This document shows, in pieces, positions 1 to 10,900 of a DNA stretch of 64,000 bases; position 1 is the stretch's first letter; every line of letters begins with the position of its first letter. Source of the stretch: Fulvimarina sp. (GTDB taxonomy: Bacteria > Pseudomonadota > Alphaproteobacteria > Rhizobiales > Rhizobiaceae); contig PACL01000026.1 of NCBI GenBank assembly GCA_002700095.1, forward strand, positions 1 through 64,000, read 5' to 3'. Below the pieces are notes generated by a model that made no database searches, had not been told where the DNA came from, and saw only the letters and a list, made by a program, of their open reading frames with translations. Made by a program: the position numbers and the translations under genes.

Positions 1-180
1 ACGAACGATGCCGAGAAGATCGACCTGTCGGCGGTGACGGCCATCACATCCTTCGCCGACCTCGCCGCCAACCACCTGACGCAGGTCGGCGGCAATGCCG
101 TGATCACCGACGGCTTCAACACCATCACCTTGAACGGGGTAAACATCGCCGACCTCGACGCCGGCGACTTCATCTTCTGA
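1..180 (+). CDS. C-terminal end of a protein cut by the window edge, possibly RTX/type I-secreted adhesin-like
   Basis: Frame 1 reads TNDAEKIDLSAVTAITSFADLAANHLTQVGGNAVITDGFNTITLNGVNIADLDAGDFIF* ; acidic/aliphatic C-terminus typical of hemolysin-type T1SS substrates. Confidence 0.6.
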   Translation, partial: TNDAEKIDLSAVTAITSFADLAANHLTQVGGNAVITDGFNTITLNGVNIADLDAGDFIF

Positions 181-410
181 CGGACGAGACCGGTTTCGGA
201 AGGCGATGCCGGGCCCTGCAAGCAGGTCGAGGGCCGCGCCGGTGCGCCATGACCGGGGCTGCGCCGCGAGGAGGTGACGTGCAGTCGTGGGGCGACGCGC
301 ACCCATTGAGAGCCGAGCCATCTCCAAGCTGGCCGTCCGGTATGGCCCGATACGGGCCGATGCCGATCCAGCCCGGTGCGAATCGAGCCGGATCGGCCTA
401 GATTGCCGGC

Positions 411-3400
411 ATGGTTGCAAACGTCCTGTCGATCCCGCCTGGAAAGCCCTTCCTGAGGACCCTCGCCGAGGCGCTCCTGTCGGGGCAGATCGTCGAGGGT
501 TTCTGCTATGACGGCGACCCGCTGTCCCTGGCCGACGTCACGTTCTACGTGCCGAGCCGGCGCGCGGCGCGCAGCCTCGCGGCGGCCTTCGCCGCGGTCC
601 TCGGCGAGAGCCATGGCAGCCGCTCGGCGATCCTGCCGCGCATCCGCCCGCTCGGCGAAGGCGACGAGGCGACGATCTTTTCGGCGAGCGGGGAGGGCGG
701 CGGGGGCCAGCTGCCGGCGATGCCGGAGCTCGAGCGTCGGCTCAACCTCGCCCGCCTCGCCAGAGCCTGGCGCCATCTGGCCGATCGGGTTCCCGGCGAG
801 GAACTGCCGGAGGGGACGCCCGAGCGTGTCACCTCGGCCTCCGAGGCGCTCTGGCTCGCCGGCGATCTGGGTGTCCTCCTCGACGAGATCGAGACCGAGG
901 GCACGTCTTTCGCCAAGCTAGCCGGCCTCGCCCCGGATGCGCTTGCCGCCTGGTGGCAGACGACGCTCTCCTTCCTCGAGATCGTCACCGACCATTGGCC
1001 GAAGCTGCTCGAAAGCCGCGGCGTCACCAGCGAGGCGGCGGCCAAGAACGCCTGGCTGAGGAGCGAGACCGCCCGGCTTCTGGCCGGCGGCGCGAAGGGT
1101 CCGGTGATCGTCGCCGGCTCGACCGCCACCTCGCCCGCGACCCTCGACCTCATGCATGCGGTGGCGCATCTGCCGAACGGCGCGCTGGTCCTGCCGGGCC
1201 TCGACCGGCATATCGGCTCGCAGGGCTTCGCGGCCATCGACCGGGAGGTGGCGATCGCCGCACCCGGCCATCCGCAATACGGCCTGAAACGCATCCTCAC
1301 CCGCTTTGCGATGGCGCCGGAGGCGGTGCCGCATCTGGACGCGGATCTTTCCCCGAGGCTCGCCCGGCGCGAGACGTTCCTGTCGAGCGCGCTGCGCCCG
1401 GCCGAGACGACGGCGCATTGGGCCGAGGAAGCCCAAGCCTTCGGGCCCGACGCGCTGGACGGCGTGGCGCTGATCGAGGCGGCGGACCCTCGCATCGAGG
1501 CGCTGGCCATCGCCGTCGCCATGCGGGACGCGCTGGAGGCGCCGGGCGCCACCGCCGCGCTGATCACGCCGGACCGGCGGCTGGCACGGCGCGTCCTCGC
1601 CGAGCTCGAACGCTTCGGCATCACCGCCAATGATTCCGCCGGCAAGCCGCTTTCCAACACGGCGCCGGGGACCCTGCTTGCCGCGGCCCTCACCGTCGCG
1701 CTGGAGCCGGGCGATCCCGTCGCCCTGCTCGGCCTTCTGAAGCATCCGCTCTGCCGGCTCGGCCGCCCGGCGATCGCGGCGCGCAACGCCGCGCGGGCCA
1801 TCGAGCTGATCGCCATCCGCGGCACGGTGGACGTCGCCGACGGGGCGCGCCTCGGCGAGATCGTCGCGCGACGCATCGATCAGATCGAATCCCTGCCGGC
1901 GGGCGAGATCGGCCGGCTGCTGACCCGCCCGGCCCGCAACGTCAGGCGCGCCGAATACGAGGCGGCCCGGCTGTTTGCGCAGGACTTCGCGGCCGCCCTG
2001 CAGCCTCTGGCGACCTTGCGCGGCGCCGAGCCGCGGGAGATCGCCGACTACGCCGTTGCCGTCACCAACGCTCTGGAGATGCTGGCGCGGGACGAGACGG
2101 GCGCGCCGGCCGAACTCTATGCCGGCGAGAACGGCGCGGCGCTGGCCGCCTTCCTGTCCGAACTCGTCGCTGCCCCGCAGACGGGTTTTTCGTTTCCCGC
2201 CGAGGAGCTGCCCGATGCGATGGAGGCGCTCAGTGCCGGCGTCACGGTGAAGCCGCGCGGCGGGTTGTCGGCCCGGGCCTTCGTCCTCGGCACGCTGGAG
2301 GCGCGGCTCGAAGGCATCGACACGGCGATCCTCGGCTCGCTCAACGAGGGCGTCTGGCCGGCCGGCGCCAAGAGCGGCGCCTTCCTGTCGCGGCTGATGC
2401 GCCGGGAGATCGCCCTCGACCCGCCGGAGCGGCGGATCGGCCTTGCCGCCCACGACTTCTGGATGGCGATGGGCGCAGGGCGGGTGGTGCTGACCCGCTC
2501 GCGCCGCATGGACGGCGCGCCGACCATCGCCTCGCGCTGGCTGCAGCGGCTGACGACGCTGGCCGGGCCTGAGGCGAGCGCCGAACTCGCGGCGCGCGGA
2601 CAGGCCTATGTCGATGCCGCCGAAGGTCTGGAGACCGCCGCGGACGCCCCGCGCATCGCCCGGCCGACGCCGCGTCCGCCGGTCGAGATGCGGCCGCGGC
2701 GCTATTCCGTCACCGAGGTCGAGACGCTGATCCGCGACCCCTATGCGGTGCATGCCCGGCGCATCCTGAAGCTCGAGGCGCTGCCGCCGCTGATGCGGGC
2801 GCCGCACGCCCGCGAGCGCGGCGAGCTGATCCACGCCATCGTCGCCGACTTCGTCATCAAGGGCATCGACCCCACGGAAGCGGATGCCGCCGAAGAGCTG
2901 GCGCTGATCGCGCGCGAGCAGTTCGAGCGGGCGGCGCTGCCCGGCGAAATCGCCGCGGTCTGGTGGCCGCGCATCGAGCGGACGACGCAGGAGTTTCTTT
3001 CCTGGGAAAAGACCCGGGACGAGACGGTGCGCGAACGCCTCGCCGAGCGGTCGGGGGCGAGCGAGTTCCCCGGCATCGGGGTGACGCTCTCCGGCCGCTC
3101 CGACCGGATCGATCGGCTGAAGGACGGCCGCATCGTCATTCTCGATTTCAAGACCGGCAGCCAGCCCTCGGTGAAGCAGGCGCGCACGCTGCTGTCGCCG
3201 CAGCTGGCGCTGGAAGGCGGCATGGCGATGCGCGGCGATTTCGAGGGCACCAGCTCCGGCGAGACCATCGCCGATCTCGTCTATGTCCGGCTGAAGGAGC
3301 GCGAACTGAAGGAGGAGGGGCTGGAGACGGGCGGCACGAAGACCGTCCAGCCCTGTGATCCGACGGCCCTGTCCGATACCGCGATGCGCCGCTTCGAGGG

Positions 3401-3554
3401 GCTGGCGGCGCTCTATCTGAAGCCCGAGACGGCGTTCGGCTCGCGGCTGAGACCGATGCTCGCGGCAGACTTCTCCGGCGACTACGACCATCTGGCGCGG
3501 GTGAAGGAGTGGTCGGTCGCAGGCGCCGACGACGTCGAGGGAGACGGCGAATGA
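411..3554 (+). CDS. addB: Double-strand break repair protein AddB
   Basis: 1047 aa ORF; inactive-helicase/nuclease architecture with C-terminal RecB-like nuclease motif (ILDFKTG); directly upstream of addA with ATGA overlap. Confidence 0.93.
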   Translation: MVANVLSIPPGKPFLRTLAEALLSGQIVEGFCYDGDPLSLADVTFYVPSRRAARSLAAAFAAVLGESHGSRSAILPRIRPLGEGDEATIFSASGEGGGGQLPAMPELERRLNLARLARAWRHLADRVPGEELPEGTPERVTSASEALWLAGDLGVLLDEIETEGTSFAKLAGLAPDALAAWWQTTLSFLEIVTDHWPKLLESRGVTSEAAAKNAWLRSETARLLAGGAKGPVIVAGSTATSPATLDLMHAVAHLPNGALVLPGLDRHIGSQGFAAIDREVAIAAPGHPQYGLKRILTRFAMAPEAVPHLDADLSPRLARRETFLSSALRPAETTAHWAEEAQAFGPDALDGVALIEAADPRIEALAIAVAMRDALEAPGATAALITPDRRLARRVLAELERFGITANDSAGKPLSNTAPGTLLAAALTVALEPGDPVALLGLLKHPLCRLGRPAIAARNAARAIELIAIRGTVDVADGARLGEIVARRIDQIESLPAGEIGRLLTRPARNVRRAEYEAARLFAQDFAAALQPLATLRGAEPREIADYAVAVTNALEMLARDETGAPAELYAGENGAALAAFLSELVAAPQTGFSFPAEELPDAMEALSAGVTVKPRGGLSARAFVLGTLEARLEGIDTAILGSLNEGVWPAGAKSGAFLSRLMRREIALDPPERRIGLAAHDFWMAMGAGRVVLTRSRRMDGAPTIASRWLQRLTTLAGPEASAELAARGQAYVDAAEGLETAADAPRIARPTPRPPVEMRPRRYSVTEVETLIRDPYAVHARRILKLEALPPLMRAPHARERGELIHAIVADFVIKGIDPTEADAAEELALIAREQFERAALPGEIAAVWWPRIERTTQEFLSWEKTRDETVRERLAERSGASEFPGIGVTLSGRSDRIDRLKDGRIVILDFKTGSQPSVKQARTLLSPQLALEGGMAMRGDFEGTSSGETIADLVYVRLKERELKEEGLETGGTKTVQPCDPTALSDTAMRRFEGLAALYLKPETAFGSRLRPMLAADFSGDYDHLARVKEWSVAGADDVEGDGE

Positions 3555-6500
3555 GCGGCGGCACCGAAAGCACCGACACCGCCTTCTTCGTCGACCCGGA
3601 TACGAAGCGGCGCCAGAGGGTGGCGTCCGATCCGCGGCGCTCGGTCTTCGTCTCGGCCAATGCCGGCTCGGGCAAGACCCATGTCCTCACCGAGCGCGTC
3701 GTGCGTCTCTTGCTGGCCGGCGTCGATCCTTCCAAGGTGCTCTGCCTGACCTTCACCAAGGCTGCGGCGGCCGAGATGTCGGCCCGGGTCTTTGCCAGGC
3801 TCGGCGCCTGGGCGACGATGCCGGACGAGGCGCTGGGGGCGGCCCTGGCGAGCCTCGAAGAGGGGCGGCGCCCGGATGCGGCCAAGCTCGAACAGGCCCG
3901 CCAGCTCTTCGCGCGGGCACTGGAGACGCCGGGCGGGCTGAAGATCCAGACTATCCACGCCTTCTGCGAGGCGATCCTCCACCAGTTTCCGCTGGAGGCG
4001 GACGTTCCGGGCCATTTCGAGGTGATGGAGGAGGCCGAGACCGCGCGCCTTCTCGCCGAAACCCGCAAGCGCCTCCTCACCGGCACGGCGCGGATGCCGC
4101 GGGCCGAGGCGAAGCGGCTGGCCGGCGGCTTTGCCGACGCGCTGCAGATCGCCGGCGAATGGGGCCTCGACAAGCTCCTGTCCGACATCGCCTTCAAGCG
4201 CGACGAACTCTCGAGGCACCTGGAGGAGGCGGGCGGCCTCGACCGGGCGATCGCCCTCCTGGGCGAGGCGCTGGGCCTCGGCGAGGGGGAGGACGAGGCG
4301 GCGATCCTCGGCGCCGTGCTTCCCTGCCGGCATCTCGATCCGGAGACCTGCGAGATGCTCCGGGTCGCGGCGCTCGCCTCGACGTCGGCCTCCGACGGCA
4401 AGTTCGCCGAGCGGCTGGCGCGGCTGCTCGACGCGGCGTCGTCGCCGGAAGCGCGCTTTGCCGCCTATCGGGGGATCGGTCTCGATTCCAAGGGCGAGGT
4501 CCGTGGCTCGCTGCGCGGCCTCGTGACCAAGAGTGTCGCCGAAGCCGTTCCGGATCTCCTCGAGCGTGTGCAGGCGGCCGGCGAGCGGGCGCGGGCCGTC
4601 GAGGACCGGCTCGCGACGCTGCGGCTCTACCGCGCCAGCCGCGCGGCGCTGACCATCGCCAATGCCTTCGAGCGGGACTATGGCGCCCTGAAGCGCCGCC
4701 GCGGCCGGCTCGACTTCACCGATCTCATCGCCCACACCGCCGACCTGCTGCTGCGCTCGGAAGCGGCGAGCTGGGTGCACTACAAGCTCGACCAAGGCAT
4801 CGACCACATCCTCATCGACGAGGCGCAGGACACCAGCCCGCGGCAATGGCAGGTGATGCGCGAGCTGGCCGGCGAGTTCTTCGCCGGACAGGGCAGCCAC
4901 AACCGCACCCGCACCCTCTTCGCCGTCGGCGACGAGAAGCAGTCGATCTATTCGTTCCAGGGGGCTTCGCCCCACATGTTCGACGAGGAGCGCCGGCAGG
5001 TGGAGCGGCGGGCCGGCGAGGCCGGCCTCGCCTTCGAGGCGATCCAGCTCAACCGCTCCTTCCGCACGGTGGAGACGGTGCTCGGCGCCGTCGACCGGGT
5101 GTTTTCCGATCCCGACAACCGCAAGGGCCTCGCCTCCGGCAACGAGGCGCCGGTGCATTCGGCCGCCCGCCGCGACGGGCCGGGGCTGGTCGAGCTCTGG
5201 CCGGCCTTCCAGGCCGAGGCCCGCGAGGAGCCGGACGACTGGACGCAGCCGCTGGACGTCGAGCCGCAGAGTTCGCCCACCCATCGCCTCGCCACGCGCA
5301 TCGCCGACCAGATCGCCGGCTGGATCGGCGATCCGATCTCGGTGAAGGGCGAGAAGCGACCGCTCGGCCCCGGCGACGTCATGGTGCTGGTGCGCAAGCG
5401 CTCGGGCTTCGGCGCGGCCCTGGCGGCGGCGCTCAGGGACCGCCACATCGCCGTCGCCGGTACCGACCGGCTGGTCATCACCGATCACATCGCCATCGAG
5501 GACCTGATGGCGCTCGGCCGCGTGGTGGCGAATTTCGACGACGACCTGTCGCTCGCCGCCGTCCTGAAGAGCCCGCTCTTCGGCTTTTCCGACGAGGATC
5601 TGATGGCGCTGGCCCTGTCGCGCGAGGGGGCGATCCCGTTGTCCTACGGGCTGCGGCTCCTCGGGGGCGAGGACGGGCTCGCCCGCCTGCCGGAATTCTC
5701 TCCCGACGGCGAGGCCGCGACGGCGCTGGTCGCCAAGGCGAGGCACGCCATCGACCGGCTCGAAGAGCTGCGCGACCGGGCAGGCTTCCAGGGAGGGTTC
5801 GAGTTCTATGCCCGCATCCTCGGGCCGGAGGGCGGGCGAAGGGCCCTCGTCGCCCGGCTCGGCCGCGACGCCGGCGAGGGGATCGACGCCTTTCTCGATC
5901 TGGCGCTCGCCAAGGAGGAGGCCGGCGTCGCCGGCCTCGACGCCTTCCTCGCCGAATTGTCGGAAAGCCCGCCGACCTTGAAGCGTGAACTCGGCCATGG
6001 CCGCGGCGAGGTGCGCATCCTGACCGTTCATGCCTCGAAGGGGCTGGAGGCGCCGGTCGTCTTCCTGGTCGATCCGGGCTCGGCGCCGTTCTCCGCCTCC
6101 CACGGCGACAGCCTGATGGCTTGGGACGCCATGCCCGGCCTTCATCACGGCGCGGCGCCCGGCTTCCTCTGGTGTCCGACGAAGGAGCTGAGAAACGCGT
6201 CCATCGACGAGTTGAAGGCCGGCGAGAAGGAACGTGCCGAGGAGGAATATCGCCGGCTGCTCTATGTCGGAATGACCCGCGCAGCCGACCGGCTGGTGCT
6301 TTGCGGCCTGGCGCCGCAGCGCGGACCGAACGAGACGACCTGGCTGCAGCGGGCGTGGCGAGCCTTGGATCAAGTGGCGGAGACGGTGACGAACGCTGCG
6401 GGCGAGACGGTCGCGCTGCGGATCGGCGCGGTCCCCGCTGGCGACAAGCTCGATCCCCGGCGACCGGCGACGCGGCCGGTGCCGGAGCTGCCTCTGTCGA

Positions 6501-7249
6501 AGCTCGAGCCGGAAGTCCTGCCGCCGCGCCCGCTGTCGCCCTCGCTCGCCGGGGCAGCCGCCGAGATCATGCCCGAGACCGAGGCGGGATCTGCGGCCGA
6601 CGACACGACTGGCGGAGGGGCCGGCGAATCGGCCGGCGACGGGCCGGTGCCGCCAGCACCCGCGCCCTCGCCGGTGCTGGCGGCGGCCAAGACGCCGTCC
6701 TTCGCCATCCGCCGCGGCCTCGCCGCCCACCGCATGCTGGAGCTTTTGCCGGACATTGCGCCGGAGGAGCGGGCCGGGCAGGCGCAGCTGATCCTCGCCG
6801 CCCTGGCTCACGACCTGCCGGAGAGTGAATGCGCCAAGCTGACCGCCTCGGTGCTGGCGGTGATGGCCGACCCGGCCTTTGCGCCGATCTTCGCGACCGG
6901 CAGCCGCCCGGAGGTGGCGGTCACCGGCGAGGTGACGCTGCGCGGCCGCAGCTTCAGCGTCAACGGCACGATCGACCGCCTCGCTGTCACCGCCGACCGG
7001 GTGCTGATCGCCGACTTCAAGACCAACCGCCCGCCGCCGCGCGAGCTGTCCGAGGTGCCCCAGGCCTATGTTGTCCAGCTGGCGCTCTACCGGGCGCTGG
7101 TGGCCCCGCTCTATCCGGGCCGGGCCGTCGAGGCGGCGCTGATCTTCACCGAGGCACCGCTGCTGATCGCCGTGCCGCCCGAGCGCCTCGACGCGGCGCT
7201 GGCCGGGCGGGACGCCGGGGCGAAGAGGGCGCCACCGTCTCCAGCCTGA
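3551..7249 (+). CDS. addA: Double-strand break repair helicase AddA (UvrD/RecB superfamily 1)
   Basis: Walker A SANAGSGKTHVLTERV, LIDEAQDTSPRQW, GDEKQSIYSFQGA, C-terminal LIADFKTNR nuclease motif; start chosen at 3551 (ATGA overlap with addB) rather than ORF start 3509. Confidence 0.95.
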   Translation: MSGGTESTDTAFFVDPDTKRRQRVASDPRRSVFVSANAGSGKTHVLTERVVRLLLAGVDPSKVLCLTFTKAAAAEMSARVFARLGAWATMPDEALGAALASLEEGRRPDAAKLEQARQLFARALETPGGLKIQTIHAFCEAILHQFPLEADVPGHFEVMEEAETARLLAETRKRLLTGTARMPRAEAKRLAGGFADALQIAGEWGLDKLLSDIAFKRDELSRHLEEAGGLDRAIALLGEALGLGEGEDEAAILGAVLPCRHLDPETCEMLRVAALASTSASDGKFAERLARLLDAASSPEARFAAYRGIGLDSKGEVRGSLRGLVTKSVAEAVPDLLERVQAAGERARAVEDRLATLRLYRASRAALTIANAFERDYGALKRRRGRLDFTDLIAHTADLLLRSEAASWVHYKLDQGIDHILIDEAQDTSPRQWQVMRELAGEFFAGQGSHNRTRTLFAVGDEKQSIYSFQGASPHMFDEERRQVERRAGEAGLAFEAIQLNRSFRTVETVLGAVDRVFSDPDNRKGLASGNEAPVHSAARRDGPGLVELWPAFQAEAREEPDDWTQPLDVEPQSSPTHRLATRIADQIAGWIGDPISVKGEKRPLGPGDVMVLVRKRSGFGAALAAALRDRHIAVAGTDRLVITDHIAIEDLMALGRVVANFDDDLSLAAVLKSPLFGFSDEDLMALALSREGAIPLSYGLRLLGGEDGLARLPEFSPDGEAATALVAKARHAIDRLEELRDRAGFQGGFEFYARILGPEGGRRALVARLGRDAGEGIDAFLDLALAKEEAGVAGLDAFLAELSESPPTLKRELGHGRGEVRILTVHASKGLEAPVVFLVDPGSAPFSASHGDSLMAWDAMPGLHHGAAPGFLWCPTKELRNASIDELKAGEKERAEEEYRRLLYVGMTRAADRLVLCGLAPQRGPNETTWLQRAWRALDQVAETVTNAAGETVALRIGAVPAGDKLDPRRPATRPVPELPLSKLEPEVLPPRPLSPSLAGAAAEIMPETEAGSAADDTTGGGAGESAGDGPVPPAPAPSPVLAAAKTPSFAIRRGLAAHRMLELLPDIAPEERAGQAQLILAALAHDLPESECAKLTASVLAVMADPAFAPIFATGSRPEVAVTGEVTLRGRSFSVNGTIDRLAVTADRVLIADFKTNRPPPRELSEVPQAYVVQLALYRALVAPLYPGRAVEAALIFTEAPLLIAVPPERLDAALAGRDAGAKRAPPSPA

Positions 7250-7337
7250 CGACGCCCCGTTCGCAGAGCGGAGCGTTGCTTGAATTGACCTGCCGCGAGG
7301 TCTACCTAGTCAACGAAACGTCAAACAGGAGCCAACC

Positions 7338-7655
7338 ATGGCCACCAAGAAGGTCGATACCCAGAGTTTCAAGACCGACGTCCTCGACAGTCAGAAGCCG
7401 GTCGTCGTCGACTTCTGGGCCGAGTGGTGCGGTCCTTGCAAGATGATCGCGCCGAGCCTCGAGGAGATCTCCGAGGAGATGACCGACATCGAGGTCGCCA
7501 AGGTCAATATCGACGAGAATCCGGATCTCGCCGCCCAGTTCGGCGTGCGTTCCATCCCGACGCTGCTGCTGTTCAAGAACGGCGAGCCCGCTTCGGTGCA
7601 GGTCGGCGCCCAGTCGAAGTCCAAGCTGGTCGACTGGATCAAGGGCGCGGCATAA
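7338..7655 (+). CDS. trxA: Thioredoxin
   Basis: 105 aa with [18 protein letters not shown] active site; addBA-trxA synteny. Confidence 0.97.
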   Translation: MATKKVDTQSFKTDVLDSQKPVVVDFWAEWCGPCKMIAPSLEEISEEMTDIEVAKVNIDENPDLAAQFGVRSIPTLLLFKNGEPASVQVGAQSKSKLVDWIKGAA

Positions 7656-7687
7656 GCAGCGCCGCGGTCTCGGATGAACGAGATAAG

Positions 7688-7716
7688 GCTCGCGCCACCG
7701 GCGCGGGCTTTTTTTT
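7688..7716 (+). terminator. Rho-independent terminator of addBA-trxA
   Basis: GCTCGCGCC-ACC-GGCGCGGGC followed by T8, 32 nt after the trxA stop. Confidence 0.88.
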
Positions 7717-7933
7717 CGGTCTGCTGGATGAGGATGGACGCATCGCCAGATCGAGCAGGCCACTTCTGCAGGCGGCTGTTGTTCCCTCCGTCCCTGTGCA
7801 TCTGCTGGCGTTTCGGTGGAAGCGCCGAGGCGAGGGTCACGTGCCACCCGTCTGCCTCGCCGGCGCGCTGGATCCTGTGCCCGCGGCCGTGGCCGGCGCG
7901 AGCGAACCGCGCCCGACCCGTCGGCCATTCGGG

Positions 7934-10183
7934 TCAGCGCGGCTTGGTCGGCATCTCCGCATCGAGAATCGACTCCACCGAGCCGAGCGCGGCGCGGGTT
8001 GCCGGGTCGAGCTCTTCCTCGCCCGCACGGCCGTTGACGGTCTCGACGCGCACCGTCACCTGACGGTTGGCGAAAGCGATGTGTTCGGCGTCGAAGAGCA
8101 TGTGGATGCGCGTGAAGACCACGCGGCGCAGGATGAACTGGTCGCCAGGCCGTGCCATGAACTTCACCCGGAGGATCATCGCGGAATCCTCCATCTGGAT
8201 GACCCCTTGCGATTTCAGCGGTTCGAGGAAGAGCGGACCGACCTCGGGATCCTGCGCCAGTTCGGCGCCCAGCTTCTTGATCAGCTTGCGCACCCGCTCG
8301 ATGTCGGTGCCGTAGACCAGCCGCAGATTGAGCTTCATGATCACCCAGTCACGCGAATAATTGGTCAGCTGCTTGATCTCGCCGAAGGGGATGGTGTTCA
8401 GCGGGCCGTTGTGGTGGCGAAGCTGGAAGGAGCGCACCGAGATCTTCTCGACGGTGCCCTTGGCGCTGCCGACATCGATGTATTCGCCACGGCGAAAGGC
8501 ATCGTCGAGCAGGAAGAAGGCCCCCGAGAAGATGTCGCGGATCAGCGTCTGCGCGCCGAAGCCGATCGCCAGCCCGACGACCCCCGCGCCGGCGAAGAGC
8601 GGCGCCACCGAAACGCCGAGGCCGGCAAGCAGCAGCATGGCCCCGATGCAGACGATGGCGGCGATCAGGATCTTGCGCAGGAGGGGAAGAAGGGTGGCGA
8701 GCCGCGAGGAACCCTTGCCGATTTCCCTCGCCTCGTGATCGCCCGCCTCGGGAACATGGCCCGCCTCGTCGGCGATCTGGCCGTCGATCCAGACGCGCAC
8801 GGCACTGTAGAGCACGTAAGTGGCAAACAGGACGCTGGTGACGGCGAGCCAGTGGCGGGCCGTTTCGCCGCGCCCCAGCAGCCCCCAGACGGCAAGGAGG
8901 ACAGCTGCCGCGACGAGGGCGGCGAAGATGGTGGCCACATGCAGCCAGTATCGCCGCCAGCGCTCCGGCCACGGGCTCACATGATCGGCGGCCGTAACGA
9001 TGTCTCTCTCGGTGGGGTGAGTGCTGCCGGCTTGGATGTCGCTTCCCACGGGATCACCGTCCCGGCTTTCGCCCGGCGCGCGGCGCCGGCGGAACTGTCG
9101 CTCGATGACGAGCGCGGCCACCCCCAGCACCAGCGCACCGGCCAGGGCCGCAGCGACAGGGCCGAGGATCGGCCCCGGCTGATAGGTCGAGCTCATGAGG
9201 ACATGGGCGATCGAGAAGGCGGTGGCGGCCAGCAGATAGGCGATGGCGAACAGATGCCATGTCGCGGCGAGCGTGGCGCGCCAACGGCTCGGCCGCCGGG
9301 AAGGCCCGGCAATCAGCCGTGCCACCATCTCCCGCCGGACGATCACGCAGACGATCATCCCCGCGCACAGCACGCCAGAAGCGATGACCTGCAACAGGTC
9401 GACATAGGACTCCTGGAGGCCGAGCCCGCTCAGCCAGCCGGACAGCCCGAAGATCGCACAGGACACGGCGAGCACCGCCAGAAACGGGCCGGACAGACGG
9501 CGGGTCTGCGCATCGTCGAGACCGGTCAGGCGGGCTCGCGGCGTATGCTGGGAGAGAATGCCGACCACGAAATCGCGCTGCAACAGAAAGGCGCTGAGGG
9601 TCGCGAGTGTCATCAGCGAGGTCCAGCGTGCCGGCGTCGCTTCCGGCGACAGGACGACCGTCGTCGTCAGGCCGGCGAAGAACAGCGCCAGAATGGCCAG
9701 AAGCGAGGTAGAAATCCGCGTGAGGACGAAGGCGATCCGGGCGGCCTTGTCGGCACCGGGGGCCGGATGGGCGGCCTGTCTCAGTTGCGCCGTCCAGCGC
9801 TCGATGCCGAAGGCCGCGAGAGCGCCGACCGCGAGTGACAGGCAGGTCAAGAGGAGTGCCCGCCAGATCCAGCCGGCCTGCGCGCCCTGAGCCGGGTTCT
9901 CCAGCGTCGCGACGATCGCCGCCGGCGCGGCGGGCGCCGCACGCAGCGTCAGCCAGAGCCGGTTGCGGATGCTCACCATGCCTTCCAGCGCCTCCGTCGG
10001 CGCCATCATCATGCCCGACCCGGCCTCCGCCTGCTCCGGGGTTGCGACGGCCGGGCCGGTGCCTGCCTGCGCAATCGACAGCGGATCCTGCGCCAGCGAG
10101 GAAGCGGCAGGCATGCAGACCAGGACGAGAACCGTCACTGCTGCGATCAGCATCGCGACGATCGGTGAGTGCCGTCGCATCAT
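7934..10183 (-). CDS. Mechanosensitive ion channel family protein (MscS-like) with large N-terminal membrane domain
   Basis: 749 aa; MscS core GAGVVGLAIGFGAQTLIRDIFSGAFFLLDDAFRRGEYIDVG. Confidence 0.93.
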   Translation of the reverse strand: MMRRHSPIVAMLIAAVTVLVLVCMPAASSLAQDPLSIAQAGTGPAVATPEQAEAGSGMMMAPTEALEGMVSIRNRLWLTLRAAPAAPAAIVATLENPAQGAQAGWIWRALLLTCLSLAVGALAAFGIERWTAQLRQAAHPAPGADKAARIAFVLTRISTSLLAILALFFAGLTTTVVLSPEATPARWTSLMTLATLSAFLLQRDFVVGILSQHTPRARLTGLDDAQTRRLSGPFLAVLAVSCAIFGLSGWLSGLGLQESYVDLLQVIASGVLCAGMIVCVIVRREMVARLIAGPSRRPSRWRATLAATWHLFAIAYLLAATAFSIAHVLMSSTYQPGPILGPVAAALAGALVLGVAALVIERQFRRRRAPGESRDGDPVGSDIQAGSTHPTERDIVTAADHVSPWPERWRRYWLHVATIFAALVAAAVLLAVWGLLGRGETARHWLAVTSVLFATYVLYSAVRVWIDGQIADEAGHVPEAGDHEAREIGKGSSRLATLLPLLRKILIAAIVCIGAMLLLAGLGVSVAPLFAGAGVVGLAIGFGAQTLIRDIFSGAFFLLDDAFRRGEYIDVGSAKGTVEKISVRSFQLRHHNGPLNTIPFGEIKQLTNYSRDWVIMKLNLRLVYGTDIERVRKLIKKLGAELAQDPEVGPLFLEPLKSQGVIQMEDSAMILRVKFMARPGDQFILRRVVFTRIHMLFDAEHIAFANRQVTVRVETVNGRAGEEELDPATRAALGSVESILDAEMPTKPR

Positions 10184-10198
10184 CGTAGCCCTTCTGGC

Positions 10199-10891
10199 CT
10201 AGCGGCAGAACCGTTTAAAATCCTCGAAGGTTACCCCTTCCTCCTGGATGCCTAAGCCTCCTGCGATAATAGGGTCTCCACTTTCTGGATAAAATACGAT
10301 CGACGTGAAGAGGCGCCGAATGGTGATATCACCGGTCGGATGTGTCACGAAAACATATCCGCATATCGCTCCAGCATTTTCGTCTTTTCGATTGGACAGG
10401 AACTCGACACTGGTGGGGAACTCCAGTGCATCTTTTAACTTTCGCTCGATAACGCGTTCGGCTCTTTTCTGACTTCCGACCGTCGAACGAGATTGCTCAG
10501 CTGCGGAAGATGCACGGTCGTCTCTGCTTTCGACTGCTGCAGCTTGGCTGCCAACACCCACATCCCCTTGCGCTCCGTTCGAGAAATTCGCGGTTCCTCG
10601 TGCAGAGGTCAAATCAGCCCGCAGCGTCGCGGTGAAGGTCGCGCTGCGCCCGTCGGAGCATCTGACCGCTGGCGCACGAATGGTACGATACTGATCAGTG
10701 GTATAGCGACCGGAGCACGTCGTTCCTCGCTCCGACTGGAGCCGAACCTCACCGTTGAATGGGGGGCCGTAAGTAGAGCCCGTAAAAAGCTCCCCCTGAG
10801 TGGTTCGCACGGAGACAGGAAGTGATATCGGAGAAGCGCAGGATGCAAGTGACGCAACGCTGAGGAGCAAGCAGAGTTTGTTGATACGCAT
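10199..10891 (-). CDS. Putative lipoprotein of unknown function
   Basis: Start chosen at MRINKLCLLLSVASLASC (lipobox-like LASC); ORF continues upstream to 10930 in frame. Confidence 0.65.
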   Translation of the reverse strand: MRINKLCLLLSVASLASCASPISLPVSVRTTQGELFTGSTYGPPFNGEVRLQSERGTTCSGRYTTDQYRTIRAPAVRCSDGRSATFTATLRADLTSARGTANFSNGAQGDVGVGSQAAAVESRDDRASSAAEQSRSTVGSQKRAERVIERKLKDALEFPTSVEFLSNRKDENAGAICGYVFVTHPTGDITIRRLFTSIVFYPESGDPIIAGGLGIQEEGVTFEDFKRFCR

Positions 10892-10900
10892 GACCACGAG

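Noticed and set aside
3482-6811. 1109-aa minus-strand ORF antisense to addA
   Set aside because: GC-rich third-position artefact; low-complexity Arg/Gly/Leu-rich translation, and the plus strand encodes a clear AddA
7424-9838. 804-aa plus-strand ORF
   Set aside because: Frame-shifted trxA followed by antisense of the MscS-like gene
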